DNA from: Candidatus Woesearchaeota archaeon
Lineage (GTDB): Archaea > Nanobdellota > Nanobdellia > Woesearchaeales > JACPBV01
Length of the DNA: 6,585 nucleotides
Direction: 5' to 3'
Assembly (NCBI GenBank): GCA_016180165.1
Contig: JACPBU010000132.1
Coordinates: forward strand, 1-6,585
Numbering within the stretch: position 1 is the stretch's first letter; the number at the start of each line of letters is the position of its first letter. The position numbers and the translations under genes are program-made. Positions 1-4,802 of this stretch are shown one piece after another. A model generated the notes under the pieces. That model was not told the origin of the DNA, did no database searches, and saw nothing but the letters and a program-made list of their open reading frames with translations.

Positions 1-153
1 CTTCTCCTTCAGCATGGCAATCTTTGCCTTGATCAGCCCGATATGCCCCTGGCTGGCCTTATTGTATTTTGTATTCTTGATCTCATCCTCAAATTCCTTT
101 ATCCTGTCAGGAATAGAACTCTTGATTTGAGCGATGATGGAGCCTTTGACCAT
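1..153 (-). CDS. DRG/Obg-family GTPase, N-terminal part (runs off window)
   Basis: This is a partial gene: 51 codons are visible and the rest lies beyond the left edge. The translation contains KNTKYNKASQGHIGLIKAK (about residues 27-45), which matches the N-terminal helix of archaeal and eukaryotic DRG GTPases (typically a T-x-x-NKAT-x-x-HIGLLKAKLA pattern). In that family this helical segment precedes the G domain and a TGS domain, and the proteins act as ribosome-associated translation GTPases. None of the G motifs is inside the window, so the call rests on this segment alone. The ATG at 153 was chosen because a TATA-like box is centred 27.5 nt upstream, which predicts a leaderless transcript beginning at that codon. 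An in-frame ATG at 168 would add MSFPA but lies too close to the box. The gene follows the 203-aa gene on the same strand after 52 nt but has its own promoter. Confidence 0.8.
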   Translation of the reverse strand, partial: MVKGSIIAQIKSSIPDRIKEFEDEIKNTKYNKASQGHIGLIKAKIAMLKEK

Positions 154-176
154 AGCAGGAAACGACATAAAGCGGG

Positions 177-184
177 TTTAAATA
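177..184 (-). promoter_or_regulatory. TATA-like box of the DRG GTPase gene
   Basis: On the minus strand this reads TATTTAAA. Its centre is 27.5 nt from the ATG at 153, the usual archaeal distance from TATA box to transcription start, so transcription should begin at or next to the start codon. This is inferred from sequence and spacing only. Confidence 0.55.
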
Positions 185-205
185 AGTATGGGAAGGTAAT
201 TGCAC

Positions 206-817
206 TTAATGAGAAGAAGCCCTGCCAAGTAAATTCCAAAAATTTGAGAATGCAACAGCTCCCTTAGCTACCTCAGGTTTAAAAACCCTTAGGTTATACC
301 TCTGGGGGCCTTCAACCACTGGTGCCACAACAATTGCCGTGTATCCCCCCTTTTCCCTCGCAACATACATCCTAAAGTTACCTTTACCCACCCATTGGGG
401 TTGGGATAGAAGTGCCTCAGAAATAAAATCTTCAGTAAACTCCCGAGTTGTTAATGGTCTCCCCAACATTGTTTCAAGGGGGCTATCCTCCGGCCTTAAA
501 CAAACAGTTGCCCCTTGCGGCTCGAAAGCCTGCTCAAAGATTTCTTCATGTCTCGTGGGGAATGAATAGCGAATGACAGCCTTTACAAACCCTTCAGAGT
601 GATACCTTCCATTGTGATCCCAACCATCTTTAGCATCCTTAGAAGTTACGCCTCTCCCTATTTCCCTTTCAACGGGTATTGGGGAAATCCCTGCGATTCT
701 TCCTGCAATATTATAAACTGCCTCATCTGAAAAGCCTCCTTTCTCAGCAAGGTTCATTGCATTAATCAAATCCCTGTCGTGCTGGCGTTCCATCCGGCTG
801 AATGCTGCGGTTCCCAT
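206..817 (-). CDS. hypothetical protein, 203 aa, distant paralog of the 167-aa protein at 1572-2075
   Basis: I do not recognise the family. No signal peptide or membrane segment is apparent. The N-terminal third looks helical (residues about 10-45), and the C-terminal half alternates short hydrophobic stretches (ATVCL, YTAIVVAPVV, YNLRVF) as in a mixed alpha/beta domain. Residues 114-142 follow the pattern L-E-x3-G-x-P-L-x19-Q-W, which recurs with the same spacing in the 167-aa protein encoded at 1572-2075; I infer that the two are distant relatives. The ATG at 817 is the first in-frame start after a TGA in the presumed leader; Met9 is an alternative. The TATA-like box lies 49.5 nt upstream, giving a leader of about 22 nt without a clear Shine-Dalgarno sequence. 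A dyad at 839-860 sits between the box and the predicted start, suggesting repression. An uninterrupted 203-codon frame, a promoter and a relative in the window support a real gene. Confidence 0.7.
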   Translation of the reverse strand: MGTAAFSRMERQHDRDLINAMNLAEKGGFSDEAVYNIAGRIAGISPIPVEREIGRGVTSKDAKDGWDHNGRYHSEGFVKAVIRYSFPTRHEEIFEQAFEPQGATVCLRPEDSPLETMLGRPLTTREFTEDFISEALLSQPQWVGKGNFRMYVAREKGGYTAIVVAPVVEGPQRYNLRVFKPEVAKGAVAFSNFWNLLGRASSH

Positions 818-838
818 GTTTTCATCAATAATGTATCA

Positions 839-860
839 ATTGGCAATGGGACTTGCCAAT
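839..860. promoter_or_regulatory. perfect 8-bp dyad, candidate operator
   Basis: ATTGGCAA and TTGCCAAT form a perfect inverted repeat separated by 6 bases (TGGGAC). The dyad fills the space between the TATA-like box (863-870) and the predicted transcription start (about 840) of the 203-aa gene. A protein bound there would block the start site, the common position for archaeal repressors. The half-site geometry suits a dimeric helix-turn-helix or ribbon-helix-helix regulator, but none is identified here. An RNA hairpin is less likely because the repeat lies mostly upstream of the predicted start. Confidence 0.5.
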
Positions 861-862
861 GC

Positions 863-870
863 CTTATAAA
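863..870 (-). promoter_or_regulatory. TATA-like box of the 203-aa gene
   Basis: Minus strand TTTATAAG, centred 49.5 nt from the ATG at 817. The predicted start is near 840, leaving a leader of about 22 nt. A second AT-rich match (871-880) lies just upstream and could be used instead. Confidence 0.5.
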
Positions 871-928
871 GATTTATATCATCCAATATACAAATCTTCC
901 TGATTACAGAAGAAGCGCCTGCCATGGG

Positions 929-936
929 TTTAAAAA
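929..936 (+). promoter_or_regulatory. TATA-like box of the plus-strand overlapping genes
   Basis: TTTAAAAA on the plus strand, centred 26.5 nt before the ATG at 959, predicts a leaderless message starting at that ATG. The box drives transcription away from the 203-aa gene, so 818-958 is a divergent intergenic region holding two promoters. Confidence 0.5.
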
Positions 937-958
937 GGAATCCGAGCTCCCGATGTTT

Positions 959-1117
959 ATGGCACTCATTCTTGATGACGATGGCAAAAAGGTAAGAGTT
1001 GAAGAATCCCGCACGACAGTATATTTTGAAATGCCCTGCCTTGGGAGCATTATTCCCGCACTCCATTATTTTGAGGCGTTGCCTGAAAGCAGTTCCCGGA
1101 ATGAATCATTCCAATGA
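959..1117 (+). CDS. small hypothetical protein, 52 aa, or 5' part of a frameshifted gene
   Basis: This frame encodes 52 residues beginning MALILDDDGKKVRVEES. It has no family I recognise. The first 40 residues have a plausible alternating pattern (strand, DDDGKK turn, strand), and the TATA-like box at 929-936 is exactly placed for leaderless initiation at the ATG at 959; the ATG at 953 would add MF. It ends in TGA at 1115-1117, overlapping the next plus-strand frame by 17 nt. Two readings are possible. It may be a short first gene translationally coupled to the 142-aa gene, an arrangement often seen in toxin-antitoxin-like pairs. Or the two frames may be one gene of about 190 codons broken by a frameshift between about 1085 and 1115, which would explain why this frame has a promoter and the next has neither promoter nor ribosome binding site. 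Confidence 0.45.
   Translation: MALILDDDGKKVRVEESRTTVYFEMPCLGSIIPALHYFEALPESSSRNESFQ
1098..1112. repeat. 15-nt dyad at the junction of the two plus-strand frames
   Basis: GGAATGA, A, TCATTCC is a perfect 7-bp inverted repeat around a single central base. It contains the ATG (1101) of the 142-aa frame and ends 3 nt before the TGA of the 52-aa frame. It could be a protein-binding site, a cause of slippage or deletion in replication or assembly, or chance. Confidence 0.35.
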
Positions 1118-1529
1118 TGCCTACAATCTCGTTTTGCTGAGCAAAGATAAAAAGCATAATGCAAGAGATGTGCTTGCCGAATATGCGCAATTCCTTCGGG
1201 AGAATAATGTCAAAGAGTCAAGAAAATTGCTCATCAGGGAATTTTCTCCTGAGGATGCCTACCTTCTCTTCAGGCCGGCAATGCTCAGGAAGAAACTGGC
1301 AGACCAGAGCATAGATTTTTCGGTTTTCTGGAATCCGGACTCATTCAGTGATGGGCTTCCTGTCCCCGATGCGATGTATTTTCATTCAGCAAGGTATAAT
1401 GAGATAATGAGGAAACTGTTAACAAGGATAAGCCCAGAAAATCCTGCTGGTTCTGATTCAAGCCCCCCCTCTCAAATGAGAATAAGCGGTTTTAAGGAAT
1501 CAAATCTGGCAGACAGGGTATTTATTTGA
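1101..1529 (+). CDS. hypothetical protein, 142 aa
   Basis: I do not recognise this protein. Counted from the ATG at 1101 it has a charged helical N-terminal half (KDKKHNARDVLAEYAQFLRE, then a helix rich in K, R and L), a central segment IDFSVFWNPDSF, and a polar tail that looks disordered. There is no transmembrane segment or signal peptide. The frame is open upstream to 999, but the extra residues look non-coding and overlap the better-supported 52-aa frame. No Shine-Dalgarno sequence precedes the ATG, so expression would depend on coupling to the upstream frame or on a frameshift joining the two. A run of seven C (1473-1479) in the tail is a second place where a sequencing or replication slip could have changed the frame, so the last 18 or so residues are uncertain. 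It converges on the 167-aa gene. Confidence 0.55.
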   Translation: MNHSNDAYNLVLLSKDKKHNARDVLAEYAQFLRENNVKESRKLLIREFSPEDAYLLFRPAMLRKKLADQSIDFSVFWNPDSFSDGLPVPDAMYFHSARYNEIMRKLLTRISPENPAGSDSSPPSQMRISGFKESNLADRVFI

Positions 1530-1571
1530 TAGGAATCTTGGAATAAACTCTATTTTTACCAAATATAAACT

Positions 1572-2075
1572 TTAATGGCCTTCTTTTTTATTGCTCGGCA
1601 TTAAAAAAGAGTGGACTGGAAGTACCCAAATCCTGTTTGTGAATCCGGACCGTTCATCTCCAGAAACAGCTACTATCATTCTTTCTTGCCCATCACTAAC
1701 CTGATAAACCCTTAAATCATTTCTATAATCTGATTTGGCCCATTGGGAAGATAGTGAGGGAGGAATTCCTCTCAGTGCAGAATCTTCAAGCCCATCTTCC
1801 AATGGTGCGCCAATTAAAAGCTCCAACGTGTTTGTATTGCCTGCCTCAATATCAACAATATGCCCTTCTTCCGCAACTTTGGCAGTTTGATATGCTTTTT
1901 GGGAGTAAAGCATCGTTAAAAAACTATTAACTGGAAGGATACACAATGAGTCCGGATCCTCCCAAGGGGGGTTTCTGTTCTTTGAAGGCTCTATCTCAAC
2001 ATACTTCCATTGTTCAAATCGTCTTCTCAATCTATCTCCATAAGGCCCGCCCCAAGCATAGTTCATTCCGCTCAT
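1572..2075 (-). CDS. hypothetical protein, 167 aa, distant paralog of the 203-aa protein at 206-817
   Basis: The family is not recognised. The protein is soluble-looking, with an aromatic and arginine-rich start (YAWGGPYGDRLRRRFEQWKY) and short hydrophobic strands. Residues 84-112 show L-E-x3-G-x-P-L-x19-Q-W, the same spaced pattern as residues 114-142 of the 203-aa protein; both are followed by an R-x-Y strand and a second strand (MIVAV here, AIVVA there). It also has an internal repeat: ILPVNSFL at 46-53 and VLPVHSFL at 151-158. The ATG at 2075 is preceded by AGGAAGG with 7 nt spacing, which fixes the start better than Met4. The TATA-like box lies 49.5 nt upstream, the same distance as in the 203-aa gene. 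The last codons overlap a terminator-like inverted repeat at 1582-1610. It follows guaA on the same strand after 108 nt but has its own promoter. Confidence 0.7.
   Translation of the reverse strand: MSGMNYAWGGPYGDRLRRRFEQWKYVEIEPSKNRNPPWEDPDSLCILPVNSFLTMLYSQKAYQTAKVAEEGHIVDIEAGNTNTLELLIGAPLEDGLEDSALRGIPPSLSSQWAKSDYRNDLRVYQVSDGQERMIVAVSGDERSGFTNRIWVLPVHSFLMPSNKKEGH
1582..1610. terminator. terminator-like inverted repeat with T6 runs on both strands, inside the 167-aa gene end
   Basis: TCTTTTTTA (1582-1590) and TAAAAAAGA (1602-1610) are a perfect 9-bp inverted repeat around 11 bases. It gives a T6 run to transcripts from either direction and lies between convergent genes, so it could end plus-strand transcripts 55-60 nt past the stop at 1529. 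For the minus-strand gene the T run lies before the stop codon, encoding the N-K-K tail, so termination there would have to occur downstream. A further T5 at 1553-1557 could also serve the plus strand. Confidence 0.4.
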
Positions 2076-2082
2076 AATAATA

Positions 2083-2089
2083 CCTTCCT
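2083..2089 (-). promoter_or_regulatory. Shine-Dalgarno sequence of the 167-aa gene
   Basis: Minus strand AGGAAGG, 7 nt before the ATG at 2075. It is the only strong ribosome binding site I can see in the window, and it supports this start over the in-frame ATG at 2066. Confidence 0.55.
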
Positions 2090-2099
2090 AACTTGAAAT

Positions 2100-2128
2100 A
2101 ACAGGAGAGACTTTGGCCTGTTTAAAAG
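2100..2128 (-). promoter_or_regulatory. promoter of the 167-aa gene: TATA-like box plus adjoining dyad
   Basis: The TATA-like box is at 2121-2128 (minus strand CTTTTAAA), centred 49.5 nt from the ATG, with a predicted start near 2098 and a leader of about 22 nt. AACAGG (2100-2105) and CCTGTT (2117-2122) form a 6-bp inverted repeat with an 11-base spacer that abuts the box, in the same relative place as the stronger dyad in front of the 203-aa gene. The half-sites differ between the two promoters. The box is moderately supported; the dyad could be chance. Confidence 0.4.
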
Positions 2129-2141
2129 GATTTATGGTCTT

Positions 2142-2178
2142 GAGAATATAGGGGAATTCTCTCGATGAAAAAGCAAAA
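2142..2178 (-). terminator. T-rich terminator region after guaA
   Basis: Downstream of the guaA stop the minus strand reads a T4 run (2178-2175) and a T5 run (2172-2168), typical of archaeal oligo-U termination. They are followed by a 6-bp inverted repeat, GAGAAT (2142-2147) with ATTCTC (2156-2161). It would end the purP-purP-guaA message before the promoter of the 167-aa gene. Confidence 0.4.
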
Positions 2179-2183
2179 CTCAA

Positions 2184-2996
2184 TTATTCATACTCTATCG
2201 TCGCTGGCGGTTTCTGGGTGACGTCATAGAGGACTCTGGTCACGCCCTTGACCTCATTCGTTATCCTTGAGCTCACCTGCTCTAATAATTCAGGCGGCAG
2301 CCTTGCCCAGTCTGCGGTCATCGCATCAACTGAGGTTACTGCGCGCAGCGTGATGATATAGCCATACGTCCTTGCATCGCCCATGACGCCAACTGCCCTG
2401 ACCGGAAGCAGCGCAGCAAGAGCCTGCCACACCTTGTGGTAGTGCCTGAACCTCCTTAATTCCTCGATGAAGATCGCATCTGCGCCCTTGAGGATATCAA
2501 GCCTCTCCTTCGTGACTTCCCCTAATATCCTTATGGCAAGCCCGGGCCCCGGGAAGGGGTGCCTTCCGATAAGCATCTCAGGAATGCCGAGCTGCCTTCC
2601 CAGCCTCCGGACATCATCTTTGTAGAGGTCCTTCAGCGGCTCGATCACCCGAAGCTTCATCTTTTCCGGCAGTGTCACATTATGGTGGCTCTTGATCTTT
2701 GATGCATGCTTTGATGGCTGCGCAGATTCTATCCTGTCGGGATAGATCGTGCCCTGGCCGAGAAAGGTGATAGAAGGGTGCTGTTTCTCAAGCTCCTTCA
2801 CTTTCTTCTCAAAGACATCGATATAAGTGTGGCCAATGATCTTCCGCTTCTCCTCTGGATCCAAAACACCTTTAAGCCTCTTCAAAAAAAAGGCCGATGC
2901 ATCAACCACGGAAAAATGCCTGAAGTCGAGGCGCTGGAAGAACGACCTTATTTCCACAGCCTCATCCTTCCTCATCAGCCCAGTATCGATGAACAC
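2184..2996 (-). CDS. guaA: GMP synthase, C-terminal part (ATP pyrophosphatase and dimerisation domains), broken gene
   Basis: This frame holds the rest of GuaA, which adenylates XMP with ATP and aminates it to GMP. Counting from a GTG at 2996, FIDTGLMRK (residues 2-10) is the second strand of the pyrophosphatase fold. LGQGTIYPDRIES (79-91), KSHHNV (102-107) and HPFPGPGLAIR (146-156) line the ATP/XMP site. The C-terminal dimerisation domain contains GDARTYGY and ends in QKPPATIEYE, the conserved GuaA terminus, so the 3' end is complete. What is missing is the P-loop and the helix after it: the SGGVDST motif lies in the overlapping frame upstream, and about 16 residues normally found between SGGVDST and the strand before DTG are absent. 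The GTG is an artefact of that junction. An ATG at 2975 overlaps the upstream TGA (TGATG) and would allow re-initiation, giving 263 residues. Without the P-loop this polypeptide should be inactive alone. Confidence 0.85.
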   Translation of the reverse strand: MFIDTGLMRKDEAVEIRSFFQRLDFRHFSVVDASAFFLKRLKGVLDPEEKRKIIGHTYIDVFEKKVKELEKQHPSITFLGQGTIYPDRIESAQPSKHASKIKSHHNVTLPEKMKLRVIEPLKDLYKDDVRRLGRQLGIPEMLIGRHPFPGPGLAIRILGEVTKERLDILKGADAIFIEELRRFRHYHKVWQALAALLPVRAVGVMGDARTYGYIITLRAVTSVDAMTADWARLPPELLEQVSSRITNEVKGVTRVLYDVTQKPPATIEYE

Positions 2997-3667
2997 GTAG
3001 AATCAACCCCGCCGGAAACGCCCATCAGGACGCTTTCACTGCCCACCTCTGCCTTGATATCCTGGATAAGGCGGCCGCTCATGCCCTCCATCGAAAAATC
3101 CTTCACAGCCCTGCAGATGCCAAAGGCAAAGTTTTCCAAGATCTTATTTCCCTTAAGCGTGTGCATCACCTCGGGATGGAACTGGACCCCAAAGAGATTT
3201 GACCTGTTGTTTTCCATCGCTGCATACGGGCAGGAGTCAGTCTTTGCAAGCACGGAAAAATCCTCCGGCATGCTGATGATCTGGTCTCCATGCGACATCC
3301 AAACCTGCTCTTTGCCTGAAAGCCCCCTGAAAAGCCTTCCTTTATGTGCGATCGTTATAACCTTTTTTCCAAATTCTTTTGTCTGCTTGTTTGCTACGGT
3401 CCCAAATTTCTTCCCGATAAGCTGGTGGCCGTAGCATATCCCTAAGATTGGGATTCCCAGAGAGAATATGCGGTCATCTGGCATCGGCGCATCAGCAAGG
3501 TAGACTGACGAAGGGCCTCCGGACATGATGATGCCCTGCGGCCTTTTTTCCTTTATTGCATCAAAAGAAATATCCGACGGAAATATCTCAGCATACACTC
3601 CAAGGCTGCGCACCCGTTTAGCTATCAGATGGCATGTCTGGCCGCCGAAATTCAGGATGATGATCAT
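2975..3667 (-). CDS. guaA: GMP synthase, N-terminal part (glutamine amidotransferase domain plus P-loop), broken gene
   Basis: This is the class I glutamine amidotransferase domain of GMP synthase, which frees ammonia from glutamine for amination of XMP. The nucleophile elbow is GICYGHQ with Cys78; the other triad residues are His164 and Glu166 in VQFHPEV. MSGGPSS (48-54) and MSHGDQI (124-130) are also typical of GuaA. After this domain the frame continues through the linker FSMEGMSGRLIQDIK into the pyrophosphatase P-loop SGGVDST (218-224), then runs six codons out of phase to a TGA. The linker and P-loop show that the ancestor was a fused GuaA of about 515 residues, not the separate GuaAa subunit common in archaea. 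The ATG at 3667 follows the purP2 stop by 2 nt, so it is the last gene of the operon. The amidotransferase could still fold, but GMP synthesis would need the missing segment. Confidence 0.88.
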   Translation of the reverse strand: MIIILNFGGQTCHLIAKRVRSLGVYAEIFPSDISFDAIKEKRPQGIIMSGGPSSVYLADAPMPDDRIFSLGIPILGICYGHQLIGKKFGTVANKQTKEFGKKVITIAHKGRLFRGLSGKEQVWMSHGDQIISMPEDFSVLAKTDSCPYAAMENNRSNLFGVQFHPEVMHTLKGNKILENFAFGICRAVKDFSMEGMSGRLIQDIKAEVGSESVLMGVSGGVDSTCSSILG

Positions 3668-3669
3668 CG

Positions 3670-4800
3670 TCAGGTCACTAAAAGGCCGAGCTTGCCCTGC
3701 CTTGCAGCTTTCTTGAGCTCCAAAGCGATCCTTTCGCCATACCCCATGCTCTGCAGGTATAGATAACCGGAGTAAGGCGTGGCTGCAGTGCCCGGGCTTC
3801 CTGGAATTCTCATGGAAACATCAAAAATGACAATATCCTCTTTGCCATCCTCTGCAACAACTGCCCCCTGCAATGCAAAAGGGCCGATAATGCCCGGGGG
3901 ATGCTCTTTTTTCATCATAGCAACAAACTTCTCTCCCATCGCAAAGATTTTTTCAAGGAGGCTTTCCTTGACGGTGACGGCAATATGGCCAGTCTCGATC
4001 AGCTTTGGCTGCCTCAGCTTCAAAATCTCGGACTGGACATCTGCGGGAAGCCTGAGGAATCCGTCTAAATCTGTCTGCCTCCTGGTATCGGTGCCCATAA
4101 GCTCAAGCTCCCCTTCCAGCGGAGAGTAGAAAAAATTTAAGTTCACATGAGCTCCGAGGACATACTCTTCGATCATTGCTTTTTGGAGTGCCTTTTTGGT
4201 TATCCTTCCTAGGGCAATCATCTCCTCTGATCTTTTCCTGAATTCCTGGTGGCTTCGGCAGAAGAAAAATGCGCGCTCATAGCCTCTTTGCGCTTCATTG
4301 ACCTTGACAATTGCAAGCGCATCAATCTTTTTTGGATCCTTAAAGATTTTCGGAAGCCTGATTCCTGCTTTCTGGAGAAGGTAATACTGGTTCTTCGGAA
4401 CATCGCGCTCCTCAAGCTTGACGGCACCCCTTGTCCCAAAGATCGGCACCAAAAACTCATTCTCAATCTTTTTAAAATCGCAGTAGACCCAGAAATACCT
4501 GTTGTGGATGAAAATCGTGTTAAGGGAACGAAGCTGCTCCTGCACTTCCTTCTTCACGATATCGGAAAACCTGTCAACAAGGATGACCTCATCGACGATG
4601 CCTTTCCCTTCTCTCGTCTTAAAATATTTGGCATACGTCTGCTCCCTCCCTCTCTGGCAGACAGCAACGGTCTTAAAGCCGGCTTTCTTTGCTCCCAGGC
4701 AGACATCAAGCGCAGAATGGCCTCCAAGGACGCCAATAGAGATATTTGACTTGTCATAATGGCTGAGAATATCGAGAATTGCAGCTTGTTTCAGTGCCAT
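3670..4800 (-). CDS. PurP-family ATP-grasp protein, divergent paralog (PurP2 type)
   Basis: This 376-aa protein aligns along its whole length with the PurP encoded just upstream: GGHSALDVCLGAKKAGFKTV (26-45) matches the LGSHSAL region, EYVLGAHVNLNFFYSPLEGE (212-231) matches the substrate-binding middle, and the C-terminal ATP-grasp part contains IFDVSMRIPGSPG (325-337). PurP proteins ligate formate to AICAR using ATP. This copy differs where it matters: the glycine-rich loop HGAGGGKGY of the canonical copy is replaced by NEAQRGYERAFF (168-179), and FEISARIVAGTN is replaced by FDVSMRIPGSPG. From memory, archaeal genomes often carry a second PurP class with these features, and its exact role is less settled. 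It may be an alternative FAICAR synthetase, a partner subunit, or an enzyme for a different substrate. It begins 2 nt after the purP1 stop and ends 2 nt before guaA, so all three are probably co-translated from one message. Confidence 0.82.
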   Translation of the reverse strand: MALKQAAILDILSHYDKSNISIGVLGGHSALDVCLGAKKAGFKTVAVCQRGREQTYAKYFKTREGKGIVDEVILVDRFSDIVKKEVQEQLRSLNTIFIHNRYFWVYCDFKKIENEFLVPIFGTRGAVKLEERDVPKNQYYLLQKAGIRLPKIFKDPKKIDALAIVKVNEAQRGYERAFFFCRSHQEFRKRSEEMIALGRITKKALQKAMIEEYVLGAHVNLNFFYSPLEGELELMGTDTRRQTDLDGFLRLPADVQSEILKLRQPKLIETGHIAVTVKESLLEKIFAMGEKFVAMMKKEHPPGIIGPFALQGAVVAEDGKEDIVIFDVSMRIPGSPGTAATPYSGYLYLQSMGYGERIALELKKAARQGKLGLLVT

Positions 4801-4802
4801 GG

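Noticed and set aside
43..267. 74-aa plus-strand open frame
   Set aside because: It lies antisense to the recognisable DRG N-terminus and its promoter.
2970..3000. Programmed ribosomal frameshift in guaA
   Set aside because: A shift of frame would join SGGVDST to the next strand but would not supply the missing helix, and there is no slippery heptamer.
2778..3434. 218-aa plus-strand open frame
   Set aside because: It lies antisense to both conserved halves of guaA; its length reflects the codon use of the real gene.
2184..3667. Natural archaeal split into GuaAa and GuaAb subunits
   Set aside because: The known split falls between the amidotransferase and pyrophosphatase domains and leaves the P-loop in GuaAb. 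Here the break is after the P-loop and a conserved segment is missing.
4249..4749. 166-aa plus-strand open frame
   Set aside because: It lies antisense to the clearly coding divergent purP gene and has no recognisable features.
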